A DNA stretch of 64,000 nucleotides from CBDCOD01 sp965219665 (lineage in GTDB: Bacteria; Pseudomonadota; Gammaproteobacteria; CAKMZV01): NCBI GenBank assembly GCA_965219665.1, contig CBDCOD010000016.1, forward strand, positions 4,697-68,696, written 5' to 3'. The notes beneath the pieces were generated by a model that saw nothing but the letters and a program-made list of their open reading frames with translations, was not told where the DNA came from and made no database searches. The translations under genes were made by a program, and so were the position numbers. Of the stretch, positions 39,620 through 49,158 are shown one piece after another. Positions within the stretch are counted from its first letter, which is position 1. Every line of letters begins with the position of its first letter.

Positions 39620-40684
39620 ATGCTCGCTACAGAACGAATTATTCACCTAAGCCATACTGATTTAGACGGTTTTGGCTCCCAGTTTATGACAGCACAAGCT
39701 TTCTATAACTGTGCTTTCTATAATTGCGATTACAATTTTATTGACCAAACGCTGACCCAAATTGTTAGACAAGTAAAATTAGAATGCCTCACCAATAAAC
39801 CTGTAAAACTCATTCTCATTACCGATTTAAATCTGACAATGAAACAGGCCGATTGGCTAACAGATGCGCTATCCAAAGTTAAAAACGCCCCTAAAATACA
39901 GCTTTTAGACCATCATATAACTGGTAAGCTCGTATCAGAAAAATATGACTGGTACCACCTAGATATAAGCGTTTGTGCTACAAGACTTACCTGGCAATGG
40001 ATTTGCCAGTTTTTACCTAATCAAACAATTATTGACCGATTAGATAAATTATCCTCTTTGATCAATGTAACAGATATGTGGATACAAGGTCACACAAACT
40101 TTAATACTGCTAATCTTATGGCTGATCTGATCTTTGAACAGCCTTGGCATCCCCCCAATATGGAAGAGTTAGGGCGTACCTATAAATTCCACCTAATAGA
40201 ACGCTTATTTAATGGTGTAGAAAAAGGGGGTAGTGTTATGCAATTGGAGCGCAGCCTCTATGATATTAAATTAGCTTTTCTAAAGCAACAAGGGCTATCA
40301 GAAAGCCTACTAACTGATACTGATATTTCGTTAGAACATAAATTTTATCATCTGGTTTTTCAAGAACTCAGCAGTGTAGGAATAGATACGATTAGCATAG
40401 ATAACTATACTGTGGCCGTTTTTTATGCTTGGACTGGCAATTTATTTCAGCATGTGAGTAGCATGATACTACGCGATTCCAAAAACATTGACATCACACT
40501 ACGCGTTAACAGCCAAGGAAAGCTCTCACTGAGAGCAGCACACGAAAAATACAAGTTGGGAGAACTGTCTCAAAAATACTTTAGAGGTGGTGGGCATCCC
40601 TGCGCTGCTGGAGGCAAATTACCTCAAAGTAGAGTTGATTCTATTGATAGCGCCATTAAATGTTTGAAAAAAGTTATTGGGTAA
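39620..40684 (+). CDS. DHH-family phosphoesterase
   Basis: Presumably hydrolyses phosphodiesters or small oligonucleotides. Active-site motifs include HLSHTDLDGFGSQ, ILITDLNLT, and LLDHHITG (the DHH core). The C-terminal DHHA1 domain ends in FRGGGHPCAAGGKLP, with the GGGH substrate-binding loop. It resembles the NrnA/NrnB group rather than RecJ, but the exact substrate cannot be told. Length is 354 aa. It is monocistronic, with a TATAAT at 39585-39590 upstream, and the HU promoter follows directly. Confidence 0.8.
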   Translation: MLATERIIHLSHTDLDGFGSQFMTAQAFYNCAFYNCDYNFIDQTLTQIVRQVKLECLTNKPVKLILITDLNLTMKQADWLTDALSKVKNAPKIQLLDHHITGKLVSEKYDWYHLDISVCATRLTWQWICQFLPNQTIIDRLDKLSSLINVTDMWIQGHTNFNTANLMADLIFEQPWHPPNMEELGRTYKFHLIERLFNGVEKGGSVMQLERSLYDIKLAFLKQQGLSESLLTDTDISLEHKFYHLVFQELSSVGIDTISIDNYTVAVFYAWTGNLFQHVSSMILRDSKNIDITLRVNSQGKLSLRAAHEKYKLGELSQKYFRGGGHPCAAGGKLPQSRVDSIDSAIKCLKKVIG

Positions 40685-40735
40685 CTTTTTTATGATGCTT
40701 TGATAAATATATCAACTATCCTTTTACGAGAATAC

Positions 40736-40765
40736 TTGACATTTACCCACGCAACATCTTATAAC
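40736..40765 (+). promoter_or_regulatory. Sigma-70-type promoter of the HU gene
   Basis: TTGACA (40736-40741) and TATAAC (40760-40765) with an 18-bp spacer. It is the best consensus match I saw in the window. The leader then contains a TCACGT/ACGTGA inverted pair at about 40778-40800 and ends with GGAG before the ATG at 40832. Confidence 0.7.
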
Positions 40766-40831
40766 TGCCCTCTGAAGGTCACGTGCTCAGGGGTACGTGA
40801 GGCTAAATGTCATTTTTTTTATGGAGTTATT

Positions 40832-41104
40832 ATGAACAAATCAGAACTGATACGCGCAATAAGTGATGCAAGCGGTTTATCTAAATCGGACTCGGCACGT
40901 GCTCTAGATGCCACTTTTGATACCATTACCCAAGCACTTTCTCAAGGCGATAGTGTTAGTGTCATTGGATTCGGCACATTCAAAACTTCCCAACGTGCTG
41001 CGCGTACAGGACGCAACCCACAAACTGGTGGCACAATTAACATCGCTGCCGCAACAGTACCTCGCTTTACTGCAGGAAAAAGCCTAAAGGATGCGGTCAA
41101 TTGA
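40832..41104 (+). CDS. hupB: HU-family DNA-binding protein
   Basis: A small nucleoid protein that bends DNA. The 90-aa protein starts MNKSELIRAISDASGLSKSD, and has the FGTFKTSQRAARTGRNPQTGG arm and PRFTAGKSLKDAV end. The ATG at 40832 has GGAG six bases upstream; the longer frame from 40700 is spurious because the promoter lies inside it. It could equally be named hupA. It is followed by a bidirectional terminator. Confidence 0.95.
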   Translation: MNKSELIRAISDASGLSKSDSARALDATFDTITQALSQGDSVSVIGFGTFKTSQRAARTGRNPQTGGTINIAAATVPRFTAGKSLKDAVN

Positions 41105-41138
41105 TTATTAATTTACTATACTGAATAAAAAATCATAT

Positions 41139-41167
41139 AAAAAGGGCAGTAAATACTGCCCTTTTTT
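41139..41167. terminator. Bidirectional terminator between HU and glnB
   Basis: A stem GGGCAGTA/TACTGCCC with an A-tract on the left and a T-tract on the right, so it works for both convergent genes. Loop of two A's. Confidence 0.9.
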
Positions 41168-41194
41168 ATATTCTTAAATAGTTACCAACCCACC

Positions 41195-41536
<342 letters not shown>

Positions 41537-41638
41537 TTATCTCCTAATAATCTGCTCATCCATGAGGAATTATAGCATATCGCAATACGTTTTTTTCTAA
41601 TCAGGTAACGTGATAAACTGCTTTTTCCTTTATACGAT

Positions 41639-42595
41639 TTAATATAGCGAACCCATTAAGCGCAATGCAGAATACCCATCTACACCGATGGATAATTGCC
41701 GTATAAGTAAATCAAGGTGATGCTTCCCTTCAAAAATTTCGGTATATTTAATATTATCACTCCCATCTGCCACAATATTATTTATTTCGTAATCAGTCAA
41801 GCCTTGTGGGAATAAAAAAGAAGTACCACCACCCACTTTTGAATACCAACTTCTTTCAAAATAATTGGCAGGGCGCAACGCCACAGGTAAATCTAATTGC
41901 TGCTTAATGACTCGTAATACGTCTAATAACATCATGCTCTGTCCACCTCTTGCAATAATGCGTGATACACCATCTACTGGGATCTGGCTTATTTTCTGCA
42001 CCAATAATCCCACTAACTCACTTACATCTAATAGTGATACACGAGCACAGGGCCCGTATACCCCAACGCTTTTCGATGACCGTAGCAATTGCATCAGTCG
42101 CGTCAAGTTATCAACAGGCGCACCAAAAATAGACTTACCTACTAGCCAAGAAAAGCGTATGATAGTAACCTGCATTTTGCGCAGAGCCATCAGCTGCCTT
42201 TCTGCAGAAGCATGGTCTCGTGAATACCAATTTAAGTGCTTAGAAACAGAACAACTAGCTGGAACCAAATGAATAAAGTGCTGTATGCTTTTTTTTTGAC
42301 AGAAATTACTGACGTTTTTTATATTATGTAGATAGCGTTTCGCAGACTTTTGATGCTTAAAGTCTAAGGCATTGACTACAGTATGCGCACCATCTAAAAC
42401 ACTTGCCAGTTGCTGCTCATCCTGTATATCACAACGAACCAAATACGCCCCACCCATAGTCAAATGCGTAAAATTTTGTGGATTACGCGTAGGCACACGA
42501 ACGCTATATCCACGCTGAACCAGTGTATGAACCAATAACTGGCCAATGTAACTAGTACCGGCAAGTACAACGATGACCTTACTGTACTCACTCAT
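41639..42595 (-). CDS. NAD(P)-dependent epimerase/NmrA-like protein (NDUFA9-like)
   Basis: A Rossmann-fold protein of the atypical SDR group. The N-terminal nucleotide loop is VVLAGTSYIGQLL (G-x2-x-x-G form), then RVPTRNPQN and DGAHTVVNAL. The middle has the SDR strand ending FIHLVPAS. There is no SDR YxxxK catalytic pair visible (WYSRDHA instead), which fits complex I accessory (NDUFA9-like) or NmrA-type proteins, with NAD(P) binding. Length is 318 aa. It stands near a SirB2-like gene. Confidence 0.75.
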   Translation of the reverse strand: MSEYSKVIVVLAGTSYIGQLLVHTLVQRGYSVRVPTRNPQNFTHLTMGGAYLVRCDIQDEQQLASVLDGAHTVVNALDFKHQKSAKRYLHNIKNVSNFCQKKSIQHFIHLVPASCSVSKHLNWYSRDHASAERQLMALRKMQVTIIRFSWLVGKSIFGAPVDNLTRLMQLLRSSKSVGVYGPCARVSLLDVSELVGLLVQKISQIPVDGVSRIIARGGQSMMLLDVLRVIKQQLDLPVALRPANYFERSWYSKVGGGTSFLFPQGLTDYEINNIVADGSDNIKYTEIFEGKHHLDLLIRQLSIGVDGYSALRLMGSLY

Positions 42596-42609
42596 ACAAT
42601 TTATATCCT

Positions 42610-42963
42610 CTAAAATGGCTTAGCAAAAGCCATATAAAAAATTAATGAGAGCAACGACCAACCTAATACCGCCCCCATAATAATTGCTAACGGCGTTGAG
42701 GCGCGCTTCATAAGCCAAATGCCTACTGCAATATATGCCACAACACAAGCAATCTTGACATGTACCCAACCTTGAGTCCACATGCCATACTGTGTAGCCA
42801 TAATAATACCCAAAGCCAGCAGTATTGTATTAAGCACATGTGGAGCAACCTTCAGCCAAGGTTTAGCTAACATATCGGTGTTGTTCGTCAATTTCAGCAT
42901 CACCTGTACACTAAAAAAAATCAAAGTCAAAACGGCTAATGTAGAATGAATATGTACAAGCAT
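42610..42963 (-). CDS. SirB2-family membrane protein
   Basis: A 117-aa protein with four hydrophobic helices; the conserved PHVLNTILLALGIIMATQYG and GWVHVKIACVVAYIAVGI segments match the SirB2 family. Members lie near invasion or prmC/hemK genes in other species, but their function is unknown. The stop lies 14 bp before the epimerase-like gene, so they may form a unit. Assignment by pattern only. Confidence 0.7.
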   Translation of the reverse strand: MLVHIHSTLAVLTLIFFSVQVMLKLTNNTDMLAKPWLKVAPHVLNTILLALGIIMATQYGMWTQGWVHVKIACVVAYIAVGIWLMKRASTPLAIIMGAVLGWSLLSLIFYMAFAKPF

Positions 42964-43009
42964 AATAGTCTCCTTAAGTTATCTAAACGCTTAAATATAA
43001 TAGTAACAA

Positions 43010-43043
43010 AAAAAGAGGCAGATTTTTTCATCTGCCTCTTTTG
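43010..43043 (-). terminator. Terminator after the small lipoprotein gene
   Basis: A strong stem AAAAGAGGCAGAT/ATCTGCCTCTTTT with a T-rich loop, about 25 bp beyond the stop at 43067. On the minus strand it is followed by TTTTTTGTT. Confidence 0.85.
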
Positions 43044-43066
43044 CATTTACACTTGTTGGATTAAGT

Positions 43067-43405
43067 TTACTTTTTTTCCCAAATAGGCACTGCATGAATC
43101 TGATTATGCATTTGCTCTAAAGCGGCATCGGCAATGGCGTGTGCCTTAGTTAAGGCTTTAACTGCACCTGCATCATCTTTAGCTTTGTGGGCATCCTCTG
43201 CTTTCTTAACTTCAACAGAAACGTAGTTCACCGACCCCTTCATTTTATTGTTCTTCCAGACAAAATTATTGTCTGCCAGTGTTTTCATTTTTTGCTGGAT
43301 AGAAGAATGCGACTGCGCATATTGATTCCCAGCAGTGGGTGATAAAGCGCAACCGCCCAACAGAAACAGTGCTACCATAGATCCAATAAATGTTTTTCTA
43401 TTCAT
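43067..43405 (-). CDS. Small lipoprotein of unknown function
   Basis: A 112-aa lipoprotein with AGGAGG four bases before the ATG at 43405 (the upstream ATG at 43423 lacks this). The lipobox is LLGGC. The mature part is a Lys/Ala/Asp-rich helical region (KKAEDAHKAKDDAGAVKALT) that looks like a coiled or bundle structure. No family recognised. It is a single gene with its own terminator, downstream of the FliF/FliG-like gene by about 200 bp. Confidence 0.7.
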   Translation of the reverse strand: MNRKTFIGSMVALFLLGGCALSPTAGNQYAQSHSSIQQKMKTLADNNFVWKNNKMKGSVNYVSVEVKKAEDAHKAKDDAGAVKALTKAHAIADAALEQMHNQIHAVPIWEKK

Positions 43406-43602
43406 AAGTCCTCCTAAAGACATACTGCTTAACTATACCCAAAATTAGAGCACAGACATCTTGTTACACGAATGCTTTAAACATTCCACGTAAAAACCAA
43501 GCGCGAATAATACGCTGAATGCTTAATTAAGTCAAGCGAAAAACACGAAACTACACCTAATAACTTTGCAAACCTGAATCAATCGTTATGCCCTACTATC
43601 TG

Positions 43603-45051
43603 CTAACGTTTCAGCTGCTTTTTTTCTGCTGAATTCAAATGACTAAAATCATAAAAATCATTATTTAATGCATCAAGTATTGCCTCGCTATCTGCTTCAA
43701 CTGGGATAGACACTGAATGTCCAACACTGCTTGATGATACAGAAGAATCTTGCACATTACGCTCTATATCTGTCTCATCAGTTAGCATCTCCCACTTAGC
43801 CTGTATTAGCCCTGCTCTAATTCGTCGTTCTATCACCATGCGCGCTGCTTGGATTTCTGCAGAACTTGGAACAATTCTCTCATCCTGAGTCTGCTCAATA
43901 TACCTGCGTTTCTCCTCACTACAAGCTGTCAAAATTTTTGACCAAGCATGCTTTGAAAGCGCGTACTTCGCCTTCAACAAAACCTCATTGATTGTCTCAT
44001 TGATGACATTCTGTAGGACTTTCTGAGGCACCCTATCAATAAAACTCCACCTAAAATACCGCTTCATAATAGCAGTATGTAGTCTGCTATCACTTTTCTG
44101 TATAGCTGCTAAATACTCTTCTGCTTGCTGAGAGTTTAGCTCCTCTAATTTAAAAATCAATGTGGTTACCTTCTCTTGGTCAATCTGATCCTGAGACTTT
44201 TCTTTTTTCTCCAATACGGGCTGCTCGGTTAGATTCTGCTTCACTGCGGCCTTATCCGATGATGTTTCTTGCCCCTGAATAGGCTTTGAGGGAGCTGATG
44301 AAACGCCGGTTAATGACGGGGATGGCTTTAACTTCTTTTTCTGATTAGACTCTTTACACTTTAATTTAGCTATTTTTGGGGTTCCAAATATTAAAGACCT
44401 CAATTTTTTCTGTGGAGAGAGCCACCACAAAACTCCCAATAGTAGACAAATAAGTAAAACATACTGCCATATCTGATTGCGCCAGGATTGCGGTAAGCTA
44501 GAATCTGAGACTCTAGTTAGAAGCGGTTGTTCGCTATGGTTAATTTGTTGATGTTGCACTACCGGTATACTTGGTTTTTCTTCAACAGTATTGATTACAA
44601 CTGTAGATGTAGTAGGCAATACTCTTTTTAGCACTAATGACGGCTTCTTCCTGTAAACACGCACTTGGTCACCACGACTATAATCTATTGGAACTGCCTG
44701 CTCAATTTTATGAAGCAACTCCAATAAGTGAGCATCATGCCCCTGAAAAGCGGCAACAGCTATAACTTCAATTTGTATTGGTACAGCCTCAGCTTGATCC
44801 CGTGTAATAGAATCTGAAGTTCCTCTATGGGTTAACGTGCTTGGCAATGCATCCACAAGATGTGTCCCTTGCGGCACTTGAACAATGCTACGCACTTTAA
44901 TATCTGCATCTGTAACTAGTGGTGAGATAACCACATTCAGGCGCGCTTCCAGATTTTTATCAAATGGCTTACCACCTGTCATATCAGTGGCACCACTCTG
45001 TAAAGGCAATACAATTATCCAAAAAAACCAATATCTACATAAATTAATCAT
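43603..45051 (-). CDS. FliF/FliG-like membrane hybrid outside a flagellar cluster
   Basis: A 482-aa protein that looks like the end of flagellar MS-ring protein FliF joined to the C-terminal part of switch protein FliG. Signal region YWFFWIIVLPLQS. Periplasmic residues 31-56 (LEARLNVVISPLVTDADIKV) match the FliF 'IExxLxPIVGxGNVxA' segment, and residues 90-132 end HKIEQAVPIDYSRGDQVRV, close to FliF 'IEDLTREAMGFSxxRGDxLNV'. One membrane helix lies at 194-212 (IWQYVLLICLLLGVLWWL). After a Lys-rich linker, residues about 300-417 (YFRWSFIDRVPQKVLQNVI, KYALSKHAWSKIL, MVIERRIRAGLI) follow the FliG C-domain pattern (MFxFxxLxxLDDRxIQxLLxEV, LxxALKGAxxxL). I chose the ATG at 45051, with GAGG six bases before and an 8-bp overlap with the upstream gene (ATGATTAA). 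Function unknown; not FliF itself. Confidence 0.6.
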   Translation of the reverse strand: MINLCRYWFFWIIVLPLQSGATDMTGGKPFDKNLEARLNVVISPLVTDADIKVRSIVQVPQGTHLVDALPSTLTHRGTSDSITRDQAEAVPIQIEVIAVAAFQGHDAHLLELLHKIEQAVPIDYSRGDQVRVYRKKPSLVLKRVLPTTSTVVINTVEEKPSIPVVQHQQINHSEQPLLTRVSDSSLPQSWRNQIWQYVLLICLLLGVLWWLSPQKKLRSLIFGTPKIAKLKCKESNQKKKLKPSPSLTGVSSAPSKPIQGQETSSDKAAVKQNLTEQPVLEKKEKSQDQIDQEKVTTLIFKLEELNSQQAEEYLAAIQKSDSRLHTAIMKRYFRWSFIDRVPQKVLQNVINETINEVLLKAKYALSKHAWSKILTACSEEKRRYIEQTQDERIVPSSAEIQAARMVIERRIRAGLIQAKWEMLTDETDIERNVQDSSVSSSSVGHSVSIPVEADSEAILDALNNDFYDFSHLNSAEKKQLKR

Positions 45052-46489
45052 CAACACCCTCATCCAGTATCAGACTATCTTCTACAGTGCCGAATATTAA
45101 ATTCCTATACTCTACGATGTTACGCACCCAAGGATTAAATGCACCCTTCTGTTTTCGCTGCGCAATATACTTTAGCGCTTCCCCATACTCCGCAAAAAAT
45201 TTCTCTACCACAACAAAAGTTTTTCCTCTACGATAATACAAATACGGAGGCTTTAACTGATTGTTTTTTATATAAGCTTCCACTTTGGAGCGACTGGGTG
45301 ATGCGATTCTCTGTAGCATAAAGCCTTTTTCTGGTAAGCTCTCTAACCAATCCGATCCCATAAAAATTTGAATATCCTGCCAAATCGCAACCTCATCCTG
45401 CCGAAAATCTAGCGTTTCAGGAACTTCATTTCCATAGATTTTTTTAAACACATCCAGCGCCTCACCCTTACCATTTTGTGCGGATTTAAGCAACCAGTGC
45501 TGCGCCTTATTTTTATCAGATCGAACTATGCGACCCTGCCAATACAGCAGTCCAACTTGAAACTGCGCTTCGCTATGACCTAACTTTGCCGCTTGTAAGA
45601 GCAAACCTACACCCTTACGCTTTTCCTCTATATCATCAACATTCAGTTTCAACTGTGCATGAACAAATATATTATTAGGATTATTACCAACAACCTGGTT
45701 TTTCTTCTCCTCATAATGAAGCCATTTTTCGACTTCAGCAGCATCTTTTATATACCCTGCCTGCAAAAAAACTTCTATATCCTGTATGCGCTGCTTATCA
45801 GGCGCAAGCTGAATATATCGCCTTAGCCAATGTCGCACTCTATGCTCTGATTGTTTAGAATTTTTGTTGGCCCGATCACCATAATAGTTGATTAACCACT
45901 TCATAGCAGGTAACTGCTGCCAGTATGCCAGACTAATCATCATAATCTCAGCCTCACCAGAACGACCAGCCTCCATAAGTGCTTCCGCTTCTATCAAGGC
46001 AGGATCCAACAGTTTTTCTGCCAAAATATGCGCATCTGAAAAACCATTGTTCAAGGCTGCATCGAGCCAAAAAACAGTATGCTGAATATTTTTTGGTATG
46101 ACTGTTCCATCAGAGTACATTTGTGCAAGCTGAAATTGAGCCCAAGGGTCACCTGCCATAGCCAAGTAATACACCCACTTGGCACGCTTTTTTTGTTCTT
46201 CTAATTTGCCAGAGCTTAGAAAATTACTATATAGCCGCGCTAGTGAACGCTGAGCAGAAACAATGCCTTCATATGCCAGTGGTGTTAGAACAGTGATAGC
46301 TTCATCATAGTGATAACGCATCATCAATGCGTTAGCACGTTGCAACTCAGATATTTCTAATGCAGTAGGCTGCTGACTCTGAATAGGCGGCAACTGACTG
46401 AGCCAATCTTGTGCTATAGCATTAGATGAGAGCCACAAGCCAAGGGCTAAACCGAGAGTTCTTATCACAGCCTGAAAAAAAATAAGCAT
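45044..46489 (-). CDS. Periplasmic Sel1-repeat protein with C-terminal SPOR domain
   Basis: The 481-aa protein starts with a signal peptide (TLGLALGLWLSSNAIAQ). Sel1-like TPR repeats follow, seen as AMAGDPWAQFQLAQMYSDG and AAKLGHSEAQFQVGLLYWQG. The C-terminal about 75 residues (FMLQRIASPSRSKVEAYI, LYYRRGKTFVVVEKFF, AFNPWVRNIVEYRNLI) follow the DamX SPOR domain, which binds glycan strands without stem peptides at division septa. The start follows directly on the fabG stop (TAA then ATG), and it overlaps the FliF/FliG-like gene by 8 bp. The pair probably works together at the cell envelope, which is inference. Confidence 0.75.
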   Translation of the reverse strand: MLIFFQAVIRTLGLALGLWLSSNAIAQDWLSQLPPIQSQQPTALEISELQRANALMMRYHYDEAITVLTPLAYEGIVSAQRSLARLYSNFLSSGKLEEQKKRAKWVYYLAMAGDPWAQFQLAQMYSDGTVIPKNIQHTVFWLDAALNNGFSDAHILAEKLLDPALIEAEALMEAGRSGEAEIMMISLAYWQQLPAMKWLINYYGDRANKNSKQSEHRVRHWLRRYIQLAPDKQRIQDIEVFLQAGYIKDAAEVEKWLHYEEKKNQVVGNNPNNIFVHAQLKLNVDDIEEKRKGVGLLLQAAKLGHSEAQFQVGLLYWQGRIVRSDKNKAQHWLLKSAQNGKGEALDVFKKIYGNEVPETLDFRQDEVAIWQDIQIFMGSDWLESLPEKGFMLQRIASPSRSKVEAYIKNNQLKPPYLYYRRGKTFVVVEKFFAEYGEALKYIAQRKQKGAFNPWVRNIVEYRNLIFGTVEDSLILDEGVDD

Positions 46490-47227
46490 TTATGCCATAA
46501 CCATACCGCCATTCACATGGATGGTCTGTCCTGTAATATATGCTGCTTTATCTGATGCCAAGAACGAAACTACATTAGCAATATCCTGCACATCTCCAAG
46601 TCGATTAGCTGGAATATTAGCCAGTAAATGTTTATGCTGATTTTCTGGTAACGCCCGCGTCATATCCGTATCTATAAAGCCAGGGGCCACCGTATTAACT
46701 GTAATACCTCTTGCACCAACTTCACGAGCAAGTGAGCGAGAAAAACCATTTATAGCAGCCTTAGCTGCTGCATAATTGGCTTGTCCTGCGTTCCCCATAG
46801 TAGCAACAACAGATGATATAGAAATAATGCGGCCATGGCGTTTTTTCATCATTGCGCGTAAACAACCTTTACTCATTCTAAACACAGACTTTAGATTAGT
46901 ATCCATCAATAAATCCCATTCATCCTCACTCATGCGCATCAATAGGTTATCACGCGTCAATCCTGCATTATTAACGAGAACATCAACTCCACCATACTGT
47001 TTGTGTATCGCACTGAGAACCACGTCCACTGCGCCTGCATCACTAACATCAAGCACCATGCCCTTACTGTCTTTACAAATACTATGCAGGCGATCTGTAA
47101 TACTGGCTGCACCGCTACTACTGGTTGCCGTTGCAATAACCTGAAAACCATCTTTAGCAAGCGTATCCGCAACAGCAGCACCTATACCTCTGCTACCTCC
47201 AGTGACCAAAGCTATTTTTTTCGACAT
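46490..47227 (-). CDS. fabG: 3-oxoacyl-ACP reductase
   Basis: Reduces 3-oxoacyl-ACP with NADPH in fatty-acid elongation. Cofactor loop VTGGSRGIGAAVA, NNAGLTRDNLLMRM, and catalytic YAAAKAAINGFSRSLA with Tyr and Lys. Ends with YITGQTIHVNGGMVMA. The 245-aa length is usual. GAGGGG lies eight bases before ATG. acpP, which normally follows, is absent. Confidence 0.97.
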   Translation of the reverse strand: MSKKIALVTGGSRGIGAAVADTLAKDGFQVIATATSSSGAASITDRLHSICKDSKGMVLDVSDAGAVDVVLSAIHKQYGGVDVLVNNAGLTRDNLLMRMSEDEWDLLMDTNLKSVFRMSKGCLRAMMKKRHGRIISISSVVATMGNAGQANYAAAKAAINGFSRSLAREVGARGITVNTVAPGFIDTDMTRALPENQHKHLLANIPANRLGDVQDIANVVSFLASDKAAYITGQTIHVNGGMVMA

Positions 47228-47279
47228 AATTTATACCCCTCTATTTCTTTAACAAGAACCGAACACTTACACTCTGTTT

Positions 47280-48191
47280 TTATAAAGATTCTATACTTTC
47301 AGGCGTTGAATATGCCTTACATACAAGTGATTTATCTATCCGCTTAACCAATGTAGACAACACATTAGACGGTCCACACTCCAAACCAGATGTTATACCC
47401 TGTGCAACCATCAGCTGTACATTCTCCACCCAGCGCACTGGTTTATACAGTTGCTGGCAAAGTGCAGGGCGGATGACATCTTCTGTTACCATCATGACAT
47501 TCAGAGCATTAGAAATAACAGGCACACAAGGTGTTCTAATACTGTAGTTCGTTATAACCTCTTCTAATTGCTGCGCAGCTTCATTCATCAAGGCACAATG
47601 AGAGGGCACGCTAACAGCTAATGGCACTATGCGCTTAGCACCTGCTTCAGATAACGCCTCACAGGCTCTATCTACCGCTGTTTTATGTCCTGCAATAACC
47701 GTCTGACCAATCGCATTAAAATTTGCTGGAGAAACGACCTCACCTGAGGAAACTTGCTCACAGACAGCAGCAATTGTGTCATTGTCTAACCCAATAACCG
47801 CTACCATTTTGCTATGCCCTGCTGGGACAGACTGCTGCATTAGTTTTCCGCGCAAATGTACTAAACGCACTGCATCCTTAAAATCCAAAGCATCAGCTGC
47901 TACCAGCGCAGTATACTCCCCTAAAGAGTGACCTGCAAACACATCCGCTTGAATACCCTTTTCCTGTAAAATCCGCCATATAGCAATCCCAGCCACCAGC
48001 AATACAGGCTGCGTATTTTGAGTTTCATTAAGCGCTGCCTCATCATGCTGGCAAATGTGCCATAAATCCAAACCCAACGTTTCAGACCCTTCAGCAAAAG
48101 CCTCTTGCACTTGAGGATATAGCTTACTTAACTCAGCGAGCATACCCGGAAATTGAGCGCCCTGACCTGGAAATAATACAACTTTTTTCAT
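47280..48191 (-). CDS. fabD: Malonyl-CoA:ACP transacylase
   Basis: Loads malonate on ACP. FPGQGAQFPGM at the N-terminus, active Ser in FAGHSLGEYTALV, and the His at VSVPSHCALM. The 303-aa length fits. It sits between fabH and fabG in the usual order; the ribosome binding site is TAGGG two bases before ATG. Confidence 0.97.
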   Translation of the reverse strand: MKKVVLFPGQGAQFPGMLAELSKLYPQVQEAFAEGSETLGLDLWHICQHDEAALNETQNTQPVLLVAGIAIWRILQEKGIQADVFAGHSLGEYTALVAADALDFKDAVRLVHLRGKLMQQSVPAGHSKMVAVIGLDNDTIAAVCEQVSSGEVVSPANFNAIGQTVIAGHKTAVDRACEALSEAGAKRIVPLAVSVPSHCALMNEAAQQLEEVITNYSIRTPCVPVISNALNVMMVTEDVIRPALCQQLYKPVRWVENVQLMVAQGITSGLECGPSNVLSTLVKRIDKSLVCKAYSTPESIESL

Positions 48192-48195
48192 AACC

Positions 48196-49140
48196 CTACA
48201 TCCTTACTAAAGCAGATCCCCATGTAAAACCTCCACCAAAAGCTTCCATAAGCACTAAGTCATTACGCTTTATTTTTCTATCAGTTATAGCCTCATGCAA
48301 CGCTAGAGGAATAGAAGCTGCTGAAGTATTTGCATGTCTATCAATAGTGACAATCACTTTATCCATTGACATATTAAGTTTTTTGGCCAAAGCATTAATA
48401 ATACGCAGATTAGCCTGATGAGGGACTAACCAGTCCAGTTCATCACATTGCACGCCCGCCATTGCTAAAGTCGAATCAGCTAAACGACTCATTTGATGGA
48501 CCGCCTCACGGAAAACCTCCGCCCCCTGCATACTTACTTTATCGTGCACATCCTTATTGACTCTTGGCACATGCAACATCTCTTCAAAAAGGCCATCAGC
48601 ACAAATCTCAGTAGCTAAAATACCAGGAACACTATCTCGTTGTAGAATAACTGCACCTGCACCATCCCCAAATAAGACTGACGTGCTACGATCGTCCCAA
48701 TTTAAAATTTTTGAAAAAGATTCAGCACCGACTACTAACACCTTACGAGCTGAGCCCGCTCTTATAAACTGATATGCAGTATTTAATGCATAAATAAAGC
48801 CACTACAAACAGCTTGCACGTCAAAAGCAGGACACCCCGATACGCCCAAAGTACGCTGCAAGGCAACTGCAATAGAAGGAAAAATTTTATCAGGTGTTGT
48901 GGTTGCCACAATAATCAAATCTAATTCGGCCGGCTGTACGTCTGCATTATGCAGTGCTTCAAGTGCCGATTGATGCGCTAAGTGAGTGGTTGTCTCTGAC
49001 TCAACAATATGACGCTGCCCGATACCAGTTCGTGAGCGAATCCACTCATCATTAGTATCCATAATCTGAGCTAAGTCATCATTAGTGACCACTCGAGATG
49101 GTAAAAAAGAACCAGTACCTGTTATACGTGCATGCAACAT
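48196..49140 (-). CDS. fabH: 3-oxoacyl-ACP synthase III
   Basis: Starts fatty-acid synthesis from acyl-CoA and malonyl-ACP. The Cys-His-Asn triad lies in AVCSGFIYAL, VPHQANLRI and RHANTSAASIP. The 314 aa match KAS III, and the ending LMEAFGGGFTWGSALVRM is typical. Confidence 0.97.
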   Translation of the reverse strand: MLHARITGTGSFLPSRVVTNDDLAQIMDTNDEWIRSRTGIGQRHIVESETTTHLAHQSALEALHNADVQPAELDLIIVATTTPDKIFPSIAVALQRTLGVSGCPAFDVQAVCSGFIYALNTAYQFIRAGSARKVLVVGAESFSKILNWDDRSTSVLFGDGAGAVILQRDSVPGILATEICADGLFEEMLHVPRVNKDVHDKVSMQGAEVFREAVHQMSRLADSTLAMAGVQCDELDWLVPHQANLRIINALAKKLNMSMDKVIVTIDRHANTSAASIPLALHEAITDRKIKRNDLVLMEAFGGGFTWGSALVRM

Positions 49141-49158
49141 ATCAATGCAACCTATCTT

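Noticed and set aside
40700..40831. N-terminal extension of the HU protein
   Set aside because: The promoter TTGACA/TATAAC and leader lie inside it, and HU proteins start at MNKSEL.
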